Assembly: GCF_000169455.1 (NCBI RefSeq)
Contig: NZ_AAYC01000014.1
Span: forward strand, 1-64,000
DNA: 64,000 nt
From: Roseobacter sp. SK209-2-6
Lineage (GTDB): Bacteria; Pseudomonadota; Alphaproteobacteria; Rhodobacterales; Rhodobacteraceae
Reading direction: 5' to 3'
The notes beneath the pieces were generated by a model. It was not told the DNA's origin. It saw only the letters and a list, made by a program, of their open reading frames with translations, and did no database searches. The position numbers and the translations under genes were made by a program. Of this stretch, positions 45,400 to 54,412 are shown piece by piece. Every line of letters starts with the position of its first letter. The stretch's first letter is position 1.

Positions 45400-46608
45400 C
45401 TAGGCAGCTTCTCGACCCATTGAGGTATCGACTGCTGTCAATAAGATCTCGGCGATCACATCCAGTTCGTTTTGGCTGAGGCGAACGGGCAGACGCACAT
45501 CACAGGCCTGCATCAACATGGCGCGGGTCTGAGGTAATTCGGGCAGATCCTGTAGAAATCGCCAGTTCCAGAAAGCGCGGGCATTGTCAGTGGAGAGGCC
45601 AAAGATCTGGACCTTTACCCCGGCGGCAGCGCTGGCTTCTGAGAAAGCGCGGATCTGAGCTGCATCCATGCCCACAAGGTTGAATTGGATCGAATCCGGT
45701 GCACGCTTTTCCGGGGCCAGAGGGGCTGGAACGTGGAAGTTTGGAGAGGCATTCAACAGGTCTGCGACATAGTCGTGATTGCGCAGGCCGTCTTTGACCC
45801 GACGTGCCAATTCCGGAAGTTGTGGGCGGATAACAGCGGCGGACAGATTGCTTAGGCGCAAATTGTAGAGCGGCAGCTGATTTTGCCATTTGGTAAAAGC
45901 CGCGCTGAGTGCGCCGCGACCCTCGCCATCGCAGGTGATGTGCTTTTGCCAGTTGTGTTCATAGGCGCCAGACATAATCACCGCACGTGCCGCCAGGTCC
46001 GCATCATCGGTGATCAGGATCCCGCCTTCGCCAGCATTGACCATCTTGTAGGACTGGAAAGAGAAGCAGCCCACCCGCCCGATAGTGCCGATGTTCCGCC
46101 CGTTCCAAGTGGTGCCCAGGGAATGGGCCGCGTCCTCGATCACTGGAATACCGCGCGCCTCACAGAGCGCCATGATCGCATCCATATCAGAGGTATGGCC
46201 ACGCATATGCGAGATGATCACGGCTTGGATGTCCTGGTCCAGACGGGCTGTGAAATCTGCGATGTCGATGCGGTAATTCTCACCAACTTCGCAGAGCACA
46301 GGCACGCAATCGGCATGAACCACAGAAGACGGGACAGCGGCAAAGGTGAAGCCGGGGATCAGCACCCGGGCGTCACGGGGCAGGTCAAGCGCCTTCAGCG
46401 ACAGGAACAAAGCAGCAGAGCAGGAGGACACGGCCAATGCATACTTGCTGCCCAAAAGTTCTGCAAATTCCTGCTCCAGCAGCGTCACTGGTGCGTTCTC
46501 TGGCGCCGTATAGCGGAACAGATCGCCGGACTGCAGCAAAGCATCGATTTCAGCGCGGGCGGCTTCGGGGATCGCTTCGGCGTCATGGACATTTGGCGGC
46601 TGTTGCAT
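45400..46608 (-). CDS. DegT/DnrJ/EryC1/StrS aminotransferase
   Basis: A PLP-dependent aminotransferase of 402 residues with the DegT fold. The Schiff-base lysine is in SFQSYKMVNAGEGG; EDAAHSLG and the SSCSAALFLSLKAL cofactor loop are present. Family members usually aminate keto-sugars, but this one is not in a sugar cluster: the neighbours are polyamine/amine genes. Related Rhodobacterales genes next to puuB exist as far as I recall. A role in amine catabolism is inferred from position only. Confidence 0.82.
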   Translation of the reverse strand: MQQPPNVHDAEAIPEAARAEIDALLQSGDLFRYTAPENAPVTLLEQEFAELLGSKYALAVSSCSAALFLSLKALDLPRDARVLIPGFTFAAVPSSVVHADCVPVLCEVGENYRIDIADFTARLDQDIQAVIISHMRGHTSDMDAIMALCEARGIPVIEDAAHSLGTTWNGRNIGTIGRVGCFSFQSYKMVNAGEGGILITDDADLAARAVIMSGAYEHNWQKHITCDGEGRGALSAAFTKWQNQLPLYNLRLSNLSAAVIRPQLPELARRVKDGLRNHDYVADLLNASPNFHVPAPLAPEKRAPDSIQFNLVGMDAAQIRAFSEASAAAGVKVQIFGLSTDNARAFWNWRFLQDLPELPQTRAMLMQACDVRLPVRLSQNELDVIAEILLTAVDTSMGREAA

Positions 46609-46753
46609 ATTTCAAATTCCTGAATAATGGATTTCATAAATATAAAACAGATGGTGTGAAGTTCCAAGACTTGCCGTCTAAAAGTTTCTCGCGCGGGGCG
46701 AAATTTCACCAAGCTGTTACGTAGGACCTCTGCCGGAAAACCCTGCAAAGGCA

Positions 46754-46787
46754 AAGGCCTGCCCTGATGGTGATCAGGACAGGCCTT
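46754..46787 (-). terminator. Intrinsic terminator of the puuB-like gene
   Basis: A 15-bp stem, with one G-U wobble on the minus-strand RNA, closes a four-base loop and is followed by TTTGCCTTT on the minus strand. It lies 25 bases past the stop of the oxidase gene. Confidence 0.8.
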
Positions 46788-46811
46788 ATGTCGTTTTCTT
46801 CTTGGTGCGGA

Positions 46812-48122
46812 TTAGATGCCCAATCGATCGCGCAATGCAAACCAGGTCATGGCTAGCGCCAGGAGCGGCGCGCGCATGGCGGGTCCGCCGGGAAAACCGG
46901 GGGCAGGGACACGCGACAGGGTGTCAAAGCCTTCTGCCTGCCCCTGGATGGCCTGTGCCATCAACTGGCCCGCATGGGTGGCGGTGCCCACCCCATGGCC
47001 GGAATAGCCGGAGGCCGACAGGATATTCGGTGTCAGCCGGGTCAGATAGGGCATGCGCTTCATGGTGATCGCCAGGGTGCCGCCCCAGGCATAGTCAAAT
47101 TTCACCTGGCGCAGATGCGGAAATATCTCCAGCATCGGCTTGCGCACCGTGGCCTCGATATCGCTGGGGAAGCGGTAGCCATAGCTCTCGCCGCCGCCAA
47201 AGAGCAGCCGCTTGTCATGGGACAGGCGGAAATAGTTGATGACAAATTTGGTGTCCGCCACTGCAATATCGCGGGCCAGCACCCGGGCGGTGTCTTCGCC
47301 CAGAGGTTCGGTTGCGGCAATGAAGTTGTTGATCGGCATAACCCGCGCCGCGACCTGCCGGTTCAAACCGCCAAGGTAGCCATTGCAGGCCAGCACCACA
47401 TGATCCGCCGTCACCGTGCCGCCTGCACAGCGCAGCCTGGCTGTACTGCCCTCCTGGAGCTCCAGAACCTCAGAGCCTTCATGGATCCGCACACCGGCGC
47501 TTTTTGCCGCCCGGGCCAGGCCCAGGGCATAGGCAAGCGGGTGCAGATGGGCTGCCCCCATATCCAATGAACCGCCTTTATAGGCCGGAGAAGGGCAGAT
47601 TGCCTGCAGCCCATCAAGATCCAGAGGGGTGATCTCATCATAGCCGTAACGCGTTTGCAGATGCTCCGCATAAGCGTGCTCTTCGGCCATTTCCCGCTTG
47701 GAAAAACAGGCATGGGCGACGCCGGATTTCAGATGACAATCGATGCCATGTTTCGCGATCAGCGATTTCACCAGGGTCTTGGCGTCTTCTGACAGATCCC
47801 ACAGCTTGCGGGCGTCCTCCTGACCGACCAGCTTTTCCAGCCCGTCCTGTTCCATGCGCTGGCCAGTGCCCAGCTGGCCGCCATTACGGCCCGAGGCGCC
47901 AAATCCGACGCGTTGCGCCTCCAGCAGCACCACATTCAGTCCGGCCTTCGCCAGATGCAGCGCCGCCGACAGGCCAGTATAGCCGGCGCCCACAACGCAG
48001 ACATCCGCTTTGACATCTTCCGTCAGTGCCGGAAAGCGATCCAGCGGCTGTGCCGTCGCCGCATACCAGCTGGCGGGATATTCGCCTTTGCGGTCATTGG
48101 AATAGAGCAGATTCATTCCCAT
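46812..48122 (-). CDS. puuB: FAD-dependent amine oxidase, gamma-glutamylputrescine oxidase-like
   Basis: A flavoprotein of 436 residues of the DAO fold. GAGYTG (46-51) binds FAD and FGASGRNGGQLGTG is the PuuB/OrdL signature. FGGGESYG and the C-terminal SGYSGHGVG block are also typical. PuuB oxidises gamma-glutamylputrescine to the aldehyde. The glutamine-synthetase-like ligase 110 bases upstream would supply that substrate. The exact amine is not determined by sequence. GAGGT lies five bases before the first ATG (48122); a second at 48116 is possible. Confidence 0.85.
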   Translation of the reverse strand: MGMNLLYSNDRKGEYPASWYAATAQPLDRFPALTEDVKADVCVVGAGYTGLSAALHLAKAGLNVVLLEAQRVGFGASGRNGGQLGTGQRMEQDGLEKLVGQEDARKLWDLSEDAKTLVKSLIAKHGIDCHLKSGVAHACFSKREMAEEHAYAEHLQTRYGYDEITPLDLDGLQAICPSPAYKGGSLDMGAAHLHPLAYALGLARAAKSAGVRIHEGSEVLELQEGSTARLRCAGGTVTADHVVLACNGYLGGLNRQVAARVMPINNFIAATEPLGEDTARVLARDIAVADTKFVINYFRLSHDKRLLFGGGESYGYRFPSDIEATVRKPMLEIFPHLRQVKFDYAWGGTLAITMKRMPYLTRLTPNILSASGYSGHGVGTATHAGQLMAQAIQGQAEGFDTLSRVPAPGFPGGPAMRAPLLALAMTWFALRDRLGI

Positions 48123-48232
48123 AACGCACCTCGCTTGTGCAGAATGCCGCGGCCTTCCGCTTCATTTTGCCAAAAATACCTAATTGCACCGGCGCAGGCC
48201 CCAGGGCGATGCGCCGGAGTTTGGGCGCTGCC

Positions 48233-49591
48233 TTAGACGTTCATCAAGAGGTGCTCGCGCTCCCAGGGGGAGATCACTTGCAGGAACTCTTCGTATTCAG
48301 CGCGCTTCACAATGGAATATACCCGGGCGAACTCGGGCCCCAGCACCTCATGCAGCGCCTTGGCTTCCTCAAAGAGGTCCAGGGCCTGGCCCATGACCTG
48401 GGGAATATCGCCGTCGCCTTCATAAGCATCGCCCTTGAACTGCTTGTGCGGACGTTCTTCGTTGATCAGGCCAAGATAACCGCAGGCCAGTGAGACCGCG
48501 ATGCCGAGGTAGGGGTTGCAGTCCATGCCTGCAAGGCGGTTCTCAACCCGCCGTGCCGAAGGCCCGGAGAGCGGCACACGGATGCCGGTGGTGCGGTTGT
48601 CGCGCGCCCATTCCAGATTGATCGGGGCAGCGTGATCCTTCACGTAGCGGCGGTAGGAATTCACATAGGGCGCCATCACCGCAATCCCTGCCGGCAAGTG
48701 GTTCTGCAGCCCTCCGATAAAGTGGAAAAAGGCATCCGTCTCACCGCCCTGGGGTCCGGAGAAGATATTCTCTCCGGTTTCCATATCGAGGATCGAGTGA
48801 TGGATATGCATGGCAGATCCGGGCTCATTCTCGATCGGCTTGGCCATGAAAGTGGCAAAGCAGTCGTGGCGCAGCGCCGCTTCGCGGATCAGGCGTTTGA
48901 AGTAAAAGACCTCATCCGCCAGCTTGACCGGATCCCCATGCAGGAGGTTGATCTCCAGCTGGCCGGCGCCGCCCTCCTGGGTGATACCGTCGATCTCAAA
49001 GCCCTGATGCTCGGCAAAATCATAGATGTCGTCGATGACGGGGCCGAATTCGTCCACAGCGGTCATCGAATAGGCCTGGCGCGCCGCGGCCGGACGGCCG
49101 GAGCGGCCCATCATCGGCTTGATCTCCTGCGCGGGATCAGTGTTGCGGGCCACCAGGAAGAATTCCATCTCCGGGGCCACTACGGGCTGCCAGCCTTTGT
49201 CGTGATAAAGCTGCACCACCCGTTTCAGCACGTTACGGGGTGAGAAAGGCACCGGTGCCCCATGGCGGTCATAGGCGTCATGGATCACCTGCAGCGTCCA
49301 GTCGGCGGTCCAGGGCGCTGCGGTTGCTGTCGCCATATCCGGCTTCAGCGTCATGTCCTTTTCAATCCAGCCGTCCTCATCCGCAGCTTCGGCCCAGTCT
49401 CCGGTGATGGTCTGGTAGAAGATGCTGTCAGGCAGGTGGAAATAGTCCTGTTTGGCGAATTTCGAAGCCGGCACCGCTTTTCCCCGGGCGATGCCGGGGA
49501 GGTCCGAGATAACGCATTCAACTTCGTCGAGACGACGGCCCTCCAGATAGGTTCTTGCTGCTTCGGGAAGGTCGTCGAGCCAGGCTGACAT
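48233..49591 (-). CDS. Glutamine-synthetase-family gamma-glutamyl ligase (PuuA-like)
   Basis: An ATP-dependent ligase of 452 residues. The metal and glutamate sites are in APEMEFFL, GQLEINLLHGD and GSAMHIHHS; RDNRTTGIRVP and RRVENRLAG match the nucleotide/arginine region. The tyrosine loop that GlnE adenylylates in true GlnA is not evident. Such proteins join glutamate to amines (putrescine, ethanolamine, methylamine). It shares one base with the preceding amidotransferase stop/start and belongs to one transcription unit with it and the oxidase. Confidence 0.85.
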   Translation of the reverse strand: MSAWLDDLPEAARTYLEGRRLDEVECVISDLPGIARGKAVPASKFAKQDYFHLPDSIFYQTITGDWAEAADEDGWIEKDMTLKPDMATATAAPWTADWTLQVIHDAYDRHGAPVPFSPRNVLKRVVQLYHDKGWQPVVAPEMEFFLVARNTDPAQEIKPMMGRSGRPAAARQAYSMTAVDEFGPVIDDIYDFAEHQGFEIDGITQEGGAGQLEINLLHGDPVKLADEVFYFKRLIREAALRHDCFATFMAKPIENEPGSAMHIHHSILDMETGENIFSGPQGGETDAFFHFIGGLQNHLPAGIAVMAPYVNSYRRYVKDHAAPINLEWARDNRTTGIRVPLSGPSARRVENRLAGMDCNPYLGIAVSLACGYLGLINEERPHKQFKGDAYEGDGDIPQVMGQALDLFEEAKALHEVLGPEFARVYSIVKRAEYEEFLQVISPWEREHLLMNV

Positions 49592-50271
49592 TAGGTCCTC
49601 TCTTTCTTCATAAACTCTGCGAGGAAGGTTGCAATTTGAAGGTTGTCGTTCGGGGTCTCAAGCTTGGTGGCGGCGTCTTCCAAGAGGGCATCGGGCACGA
49701 CGCCGCGCCCGCGCTTTTCGATCAGCCCGCCAACAAAGCCGTTGGGGAATTCGGGATGCGGCTGCCAGGAGATGATGTGATCACCATAGGCCAGAATGCC
49801 GTTTTCACAGAACTCATTGCCGCCCAGGATACGGGCGCCCTCGGGGCGCTCTACGACTTGGTCCTGGTGCCAGGCATTCAGGGTCAGGGCTTTCCCGTCC
49901 TGCTCATAGGTGACCTGACCCACGGCCCAGCCGCCGGAATACTTCTCGACTTTGCCGCCCAGGGCCTGGGCGATGATCTGGTGGCCAAAGCAGATCCCGG
50001 CCAGGGGCCGCTTTGCGGCATTGATCTCTCGCACCAGGTCCTCCAGCGGCGGGATCCAGGCATGCGGCTCATAGGCGCCATGTTTGGAGCCAGTGATGAT
50101 CCAGCCATCCGCCTCGGTGGCACTTTCGGGAAAGATCCCATCCACCACGGCCCAGGTTTGAAACTCAAACCCATGGCCTGCCAGCATGTCACGGAACATG
50201 CCGTCATAATCCCCAAAGGGACCAAAGAGATCTTCGGGGGAGTGGCCGGTTTGCAGGATGCCGATTTTCAT
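49591..50271 (-). CDS. Class I glutamine amidotransferase-like hydrolase
   Basis: A protein of 226 residues. The nucleophile Cys is in AGICFGHQ, and HPEF supplies His and Glu of the triad. In this context it is a candidate for PuuD-like hydrolysis of gamma-glutamyl intermediates, although sequence puts it in the general GATase-1 group (GMP-synthase-like), not the PuuD family. Its stop overlaps the start of the PuuA-like gene by one base (TAATG), which predicts coupled translation. Confidence 0.82.
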   Translation of the reverse strand: MKIGILQTGHSPEDLFGPFGDYDGMFRDMLAGHGFEFQTWAVVDGIFPESATEADGWIITGSKHGAYEPHAWIPPLEDLVREINAAKRPLAGICFGHQIIAQALGGKVEKYSGGWAVGQVTYEQDGKALTLNAWHQDQVVERPEGARILGGNEFCENGILAYGDHIISWQPHPEFPNGFVGGLIEKRGRGVVPDALLEDAATKLETPNDNLQIATFLAEFMKKERT

Positions 50272-50331
50272 ATTTCACCAGATTTGATCAAATTCAGAGT
50301 AGCCGGGGCCTGGCCCCTGGACAAGGCCGCT

Positions 50332-51651
50332 TCATACGGCCTCGAGCCAACTGAGCCAATGCTTCTCTTGCGGCATGTCTGCAAAACAGGCGCGTTCCTG
50401 GCGCTTGGTCATAACCAGGTTCCGGATCAGCATCGACGGCAGGATTTTCGCCATCAGCGGATCGCTTTCAAACAGGTCGATGGCTTCCTGCCAGCCGGCG
50501 GCCAGCTGTGGCAGGCCTTCGATTTCATAGACATTGCCGGAGGAGGGCGGCGGCGGAACCATCTCTTCTTCGATGCCCAGGATTGCCGCGCCTAGTACCA
50601 CCGAGAGCATCAAATAGGGGTTGATGTCACCGCCTGCGGTGCGGTGCTCGATCCGGCGGGCCTTGGGGCTGCCGCCGGGAATGCGGATTGCGGCGGTGCG
50701 GTTCTCATAGCCCCAGGCGGCACCAGTGGGCGCATGAGCACCGGGCACCAACCGTTCGTAGGAATTGCCATGGGGGGCAAAGATCAGGGTGCTGGCGGGC
50801 ATGGCTGCCAGGCAGCCTGCGACGGCCTGCGCCAGCAGCGGGCTGCCGGTTTCAGACCCATCGTCAAAGATGTTGTTGCCCGCCTCATCCAGAACCGAGA
50901 AATGTATATGCATGCCATTGCCGGCCTCATCCGCATAGGGTTTGGCCATGAAAGTGGCCGCTAGACCGTGTTTGCGGGCCATGCCCTTGACCAGGGTTTT
51001 GAACAGCCAGGCATCATCAGCAGCGCGCAGGGCGTCCTGATGGTTCAGGTTGATCTCGAATTGGCCGAGGCCTGCCTCTGAGATCGCCGATTGCGCCGGG
51101 ATGCCCATGGCCTCGGCCCCGTCGTAGAGATCGGTGAAGAAGGCATCAAAGGCGTCGAGTTCCGCAACTGAGAGCACCGATTGCTGGTCCAACTGGCGGC
51201 CGGTATGGGGATGCGCCGGGGCGGCAGGGGTCTCACCGCTGTCGTCGACCAGGTTAAATTCCATCTCGGTGGCGGCCAGAACTGTCCAGCCCCGCGCCTT
51301 GTAGCGCGCCAGCACATGGGAGAGCACCTGTCGGGGGTCGCCCAGGAAAGGGGCTCCATCCTCATGTTCCATGACCATCGGGATCAAAGCGGAGGGGCTC
51401 TCTAACCAGGGCATCGGTACCGCGCCACGCCCGGAGGGTTTCATCACCCCATCCGCATCGCCAGTTTCAAACACCAGCGGGCTGTCTTCGATGTCGCGTC
51501 CCCAGATGTCCACATTCAGGGTGGAAATGGGCATGCGTGCGGCGCCATCATCGAGTTTGTCTGCCAGATCTGCAGGCATGCGCTTGCCGCGCATCTGCCC
51601 ATTGAGGTCAGCGGCTGCAATGCGGATGGTCTTAAGCTTGGACAGATCCAT
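50332..51651 (-). CDS. Second glutamine-synthetase-family ligase
   Basis: A protein of 439 residues, clearly paralogous to the ligase at 48233-49591. Metal/ligand motifs are ATEMEFNL, GQFEINLNH and NGMHIHFS, and the arginine region YENRTAAIRIPG is present. ATG 51651 has AGGAG at correct spacing; the open frame continues 18 codons upstream without a ribosome site. It starts the minus-strand unit of two ligases, amidotransferase and oxidase. Two paralogues in one operon suggest two amine substrates or a hetero-oligomer. Confidence 0.84.
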   Translation of the reverse strand: MDLSKLKTIRIAAADLNGQMRGKRMPADLADKLDDGAARMPISTLNVDIWGRDIEDSPLVFETGDADGVMKPSGRGAVPMPWLESPSALIPMVMEHEDGAPFLGDPRQVLSHVLARYKARGWTVLAATEMEFNLVDDSGETPAAPAHPHTGRQLDQQSVLSVAELDAFDAFFTDLYDGAEAMGIPAQSAISEAGLGQFEINLNHQDALRAADDAWLFKTLVKGMARKHGLAATFMAKPYADEAGNGMHIHFSVLDEAGNNIFDDGSETGSPLLAQAVAGCLAAMPASTLIFAPHGNSYERLVPGAHAPTGAAWGYENRTAAIRIPGGSPKARRIEHRTAGGDINPYLMLSVVLGAAILGIEEEMVPPPPSSGNVYEIEGLPQLAAGWQEAIDLFESDPLMAKILPSMLIRNLVMTKRQERACFADMPQEKHWLSWLEAV

Positions 51652-51765
51652 AATAGGCTCCTTTGATCTTGATGCAGTTGTACTGCAGGAAAACCGATCC
51701 GCCAAGAGAATTTGATCAAAAGTTTGCTGTTTCTAGATCCTCGGGTGAGAAGCCTCAGTAAAACC

Positions 51766-51796
51766 ACAAAAAAACGGGCCCTCGAAAGGGCCCGTT
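51766..51796 (-). terminator. Intrinsic terminator of the ABC transporter operon
   Basis: A perfect 10-bp stem (AACGGGCCCT/AGGGCCCGTT) with a CGAA tetraloop is followed by a T-run on the minus strand. It lies 23 bases after the last permease gene. Confidence 0.9.
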
Positions 51797-51818
51797 CTTT
51801 GATCAGGTCTGGTGAAGC

Positions 51819-52625
51819 CTATCGGATCAGATTCATCTTCAGTTTCAGCTTGCGGCGCTGCGTCTGGGGCAGATGCCGGTTCAGGCGTTTGTTGACCACG
51901 CCGAAAATCGCAATGATCACCAGGGTCAACAGGATGAAATAGAAGGCCAGGATCGGATAGGGAATAAAGGGGTTAAAGGTCTTATCCGCAAAGTAACGCG
52001 CATAGTAAAGCGCATCGCCCTGCTGGCGCCAGGTGGGAAAGCCAGAGAAGAAGACCAGTGTGGTGGCATGGAAAAGGAAGATCGCCTCATTGGTATAAGA
52101 GGGCCAAGCCAGCCGCATCATCGTAGGCCACATGATCCGGCGAAAGCGTGACCAGCCGGTCAGCCCATAGGCATCTGCCGCTTCGATATCTCCTTTGGGG
52201 ATCGAGCGCAGCGCGCCATAGAAGATCTCTGCCGAATAGGCTGCAGTGTTCAGGAAGAGAACAATCAGCGCCCCAAGCCATGCGGAAGAAAAGGCATTGA
52301 AGACGGGTGAAACCTGCTTGAGCTGCAAAAACAGGAAATAGGCAAAGAAGAACTGGATAAAGAGTGGTGAGCCCCGGAACAGGAAGATAAACCATTCTGC
52401 CGGTTTGCGCAGGGCCGCACGCGGAGAGTTCTTGGCCAGGGCGATTGCATTGGCCAGGACAAAACCACCCAGCACCGCCAGGGTGCCAAAGTAGATGTTC
52501 CATAGCATGCCCGAGCCGATCAGGGTGAATTGATCACACAGGGTGAAGTCACTACGGGGCAGAAGCCGTTCGCCAAAGCCAAGCGAGCGCAGCCCATAGT
52601 CTTGAAGGGTCTGAAGACAGCTCAT
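51819..52625 (-). CDS. Polar amino acid ABC transporter permease (HisM type)
   Basis: A membrane protein of 268 residues with about five helices. The coupling loop GALRSIPKGDIEAADAYGLT is the EAA motif of the HisMQ family. It starts within the preceding permease gene (four-base ATGA overlap). Together with the permease, binding protein and ATPase upstream it makes one importer, probably for a basic amino acid or polyamine-like ligand. Confidence 0.9.
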   Translation of the reverse strand: MSCLQTLQDYGLRSLGFGERLLPRSDFTLCDQFTLIGSGMLWNIYFGTLAVLGGFVLANAIALAKNSPRAALRKPAEWFIFLFRGSPLFIQFFFAYFLFLQLKQVSPVFNAFSSAWLGALIVLFLNTAAYSAEIFYGALRSIPKGDIEAADAYGLTGWSRFRRIMWPTMMRLAWPSYTNEAIFLFHATTLVFFSGFPTWRQQGDALYYARYFADKTFNPFIPYPILAFYFILLTLVIIAIFGVVNKRLNRHLPQTQRRKLKLKMNLIR

Positions 52626-53413
52626 GCGGCTTTCCTTTGCGCTTCACCGGCAAGGGTGGCTTGGCCATGGGAGAGGCGGTTGGTGATACGGTCCAAGGCG
52701 ACTTCGGACACTTTGGTGAAGAGCAGATAGAAAACCAAAAGCCCCAGGAAATACCACATCATCCAGTCCCCATGAGGGTAATCGGTGAATCTGGCCGTCT
52801 TTGATGCGCCCAGCTCGCGCGCCCAATAGACGATATCCTCAACCCCCAGCAGGAAGAGAAGCGGGGTTGCTTTGATCAGCACCATCCAGAGGTTGGAGAG
52901 GCCCGGCAACGCAAAGGTCCACATCTGTGGCACCAGGATGCGCCAGAATGCCTGGCGATGGGTCATGCCATAGGCCTCGGCAGTTTCGATCTGGGCGCGC
53001 GGCACCGCGTTCATCGCACCAAAGAGTACATTGGCCGCAAAGGCACCAAAGACGATGGCAAAGGTCACGACAGCAATGGTGAAACCATAGGTCTCATGGA
53101 TCCATTGCGGAGAATCGCCAAGTGGCATCTTGGCGATGTCACAGACCAGAAAGTCATTGCCCTGTCGAATGGGCTGGTCCCAATCCGGGCATTTTACCTT
53201 ATGGCGCAGATATTCGATCCCCTGATCCAGGGCGATGACAAAAAACATGAAAAAGGCAATGTCCGGCACCCCACGCACAATGGCGATATAGCCGCGTCCA
53301 ATCCAGCTGAGCGGGGCAAAGCGCGCGCGCGCAGCCATAGCGCCACCAAAGCCAAACAACAGGGCCGAAGGGGCAGCAACAGCAAGGAGCAGCAGAACAG
53401 TGCCGAAGGACAT
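52622..53413 (-). CDS. Polar amino acid ABC transporter permease (HisQ type)
   Basis: A membrane protein of 263 residues. The EAA loop is AVPRAQIETAEAYGMTHRQA. A periplasmic loop with two Cys (VKCPDWDQP and LVCDIAK, about 75-95) is present and could form a disulfide; it is longer than in E. coli HisQ. It precedes the HisM-type gene by a coding overlap. A hairpin in the gap to the binding-protein gene may reduce its expression relative to that gene. Confidence 0.9.
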   Translation of the reverse strand: MSFGTVLLLLAVAAPSALLFGFGGAMAARARFAPLSWIGRGYIAIVRGVPDIAFFMFFVIALDQGIEYLRHKVKCPDWDQPIRQGNDFLVCDIAKMPLGDSPQWIHETYGFTIAVVTFAIVFGAFAANVLFGAMNAVPRAQIETAEAYGMTHRQAFWRILVPQMWTFALPGLSNLWMVLIKATPLLFLLGVEDIVYWARELGASKTARFTDYPHGDWMMWYFLGLLVFYLLFTKVSEVALDRITNRLSHGQATLAGEAQRKAA

Positions 53414-53579
53414 GTAGAAAGATAGGTGCTTACCAGTGGTCAGATAGCAGCTAAGCCACTGGAGCCCTTCCAGGCTGGCGGGATCGGAGCAGAAGGAAAA
53501 GATGGCACGCCTCGTCAGATCTGGGTCACTGCATTACCGGTCTAGGTCACGGCTTTGTGCAGGTATCCGGGGTTTGCAA

Positions 53580-53600
53580 AGGGGGGCATAAAGCCCCCCT
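53580..53600 (-). terminator. Leaky terminator between binding protein and permease
   Basis: A perfect 8-bp stem (AGGGGGGC/GCCCCCCT) with a five-base loop lies 27 bases after the binding-protein stop; the minus-strand RNA ends in TTTGC. In ABC operons such hairpins commonly stop most messages after the abundant binding protein or protect its 3' end. The remaining genes are still reached by read-through. Confidence 0.65.
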
Positions 53601-53626
53601 CACGTGTTTCAAACAGGAGGAATGTC

Positions 53627-54334
53627 TTAGAACTTGCCTTCGATTTCCCACTTGTCCAGAAGCGCGTTCAGCGAGCCATCTGCTTTCATCGAAGCAATTG
53701 CGGCGTCGAATTTGCTGCGCAGCTCATCATCGGACTGACGGAAGGCCATGCCGATACCGCCGCCCAGGAATACATCGCCCAGGAAGACCAGATCGGTTTC
53801 AGCAACGATTGGGTTCAGGAAGTCTTTGTCAGACAGAACCGCATCTGCTTCGCCGGATTTCACAGCAGCAATGGTTTCGTCAGGTGTTGGGAACTCCACC
53901 AAGGTTGCGCCGGATTCTGCAACATGTGCGGACTGGATGGTCGAAGCCTGTGCCGCAACAACAGCGCTTTTGACGTCGATGTCAGCAGAAAGAGCCGCGA
54001 AAGCGGAAGGCGAAGGCTGGGTATAGCCCTGGGTGAAGCTCACAACTTCTTTGCGCTCTTCGGTGATCGACATGCCGGCGATGATGGCATCGTAGTTGCC
54101 GGAGGTCAGGTTGGGGATGATCGAATCCCAATCATTGGTGACCCACTCACAGGTCAGCTCGGCACGCTTGCACAGCTCGTCGCCCAGCTCGCGCTCAAAT
54201 CCATCAACCTCACCGTTGTCGTTGAGGAAGTTGTAGGGAGGGTAGGCGCCCTCGGTGCCCAGACGGACAGTTTCTGCAAAACCCATGCCTGCGGTCAGCG
54301 CCAGAGCGGCGGTGGTCATGATAAGTGATTTCAT
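53627..54334 (-). CDS. Periplasmic amino-acid-binding protein
   Basis: A family 3 binding protein of 235 residues with a clean signal peptide (about 1-20, ending GFA). VRLGTEGAYPPYNFLNDNGEVDG is the typical first strand; residues around SGNYDAIIAGMSIT form the ligand site. Two Cys (CKRAELTCEW) match the disulfide of HisJ/ArgT-type proteins, which suggests a basic amino acid ligand. It is the second gene of the operon. Confidence 0.92.
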   Translation of the reverse strand: MKSLIMTTAALALTAGMGFAETVRLGTEGAYPPYNFLNDNGEVDGFERELGDELCKRAELTCEWVTNDWDSIIPNLTSGNYDAIIAGMSITEERKEVVSFTQGYTQPSPSAFAALSADIDVKSAVVAAQASTIQSAHVAESGATLVEFPTPDETIAAVKSGEADAVLSDKDFLNPIVAETDLVFLGDVFLGGGIGMAFRQSDDELRSKFDAAIASMKADGSLNALLDKWEIEGKF

Positions 54335-54412
54335 CGTTTTACTCCCATTTTATGGTTACTTGTTTAGTTCCGTTTTCCCGGGTTCTCCGGGCCTGACACG
54401 CCAGAGCGTGGA

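Noticed and set aside
45223-45423. Plus-strand frame across the hairpin row
   Set aside because: Encodes a highly basic sequence shaped by the palindromes and runs into the convergent gene.
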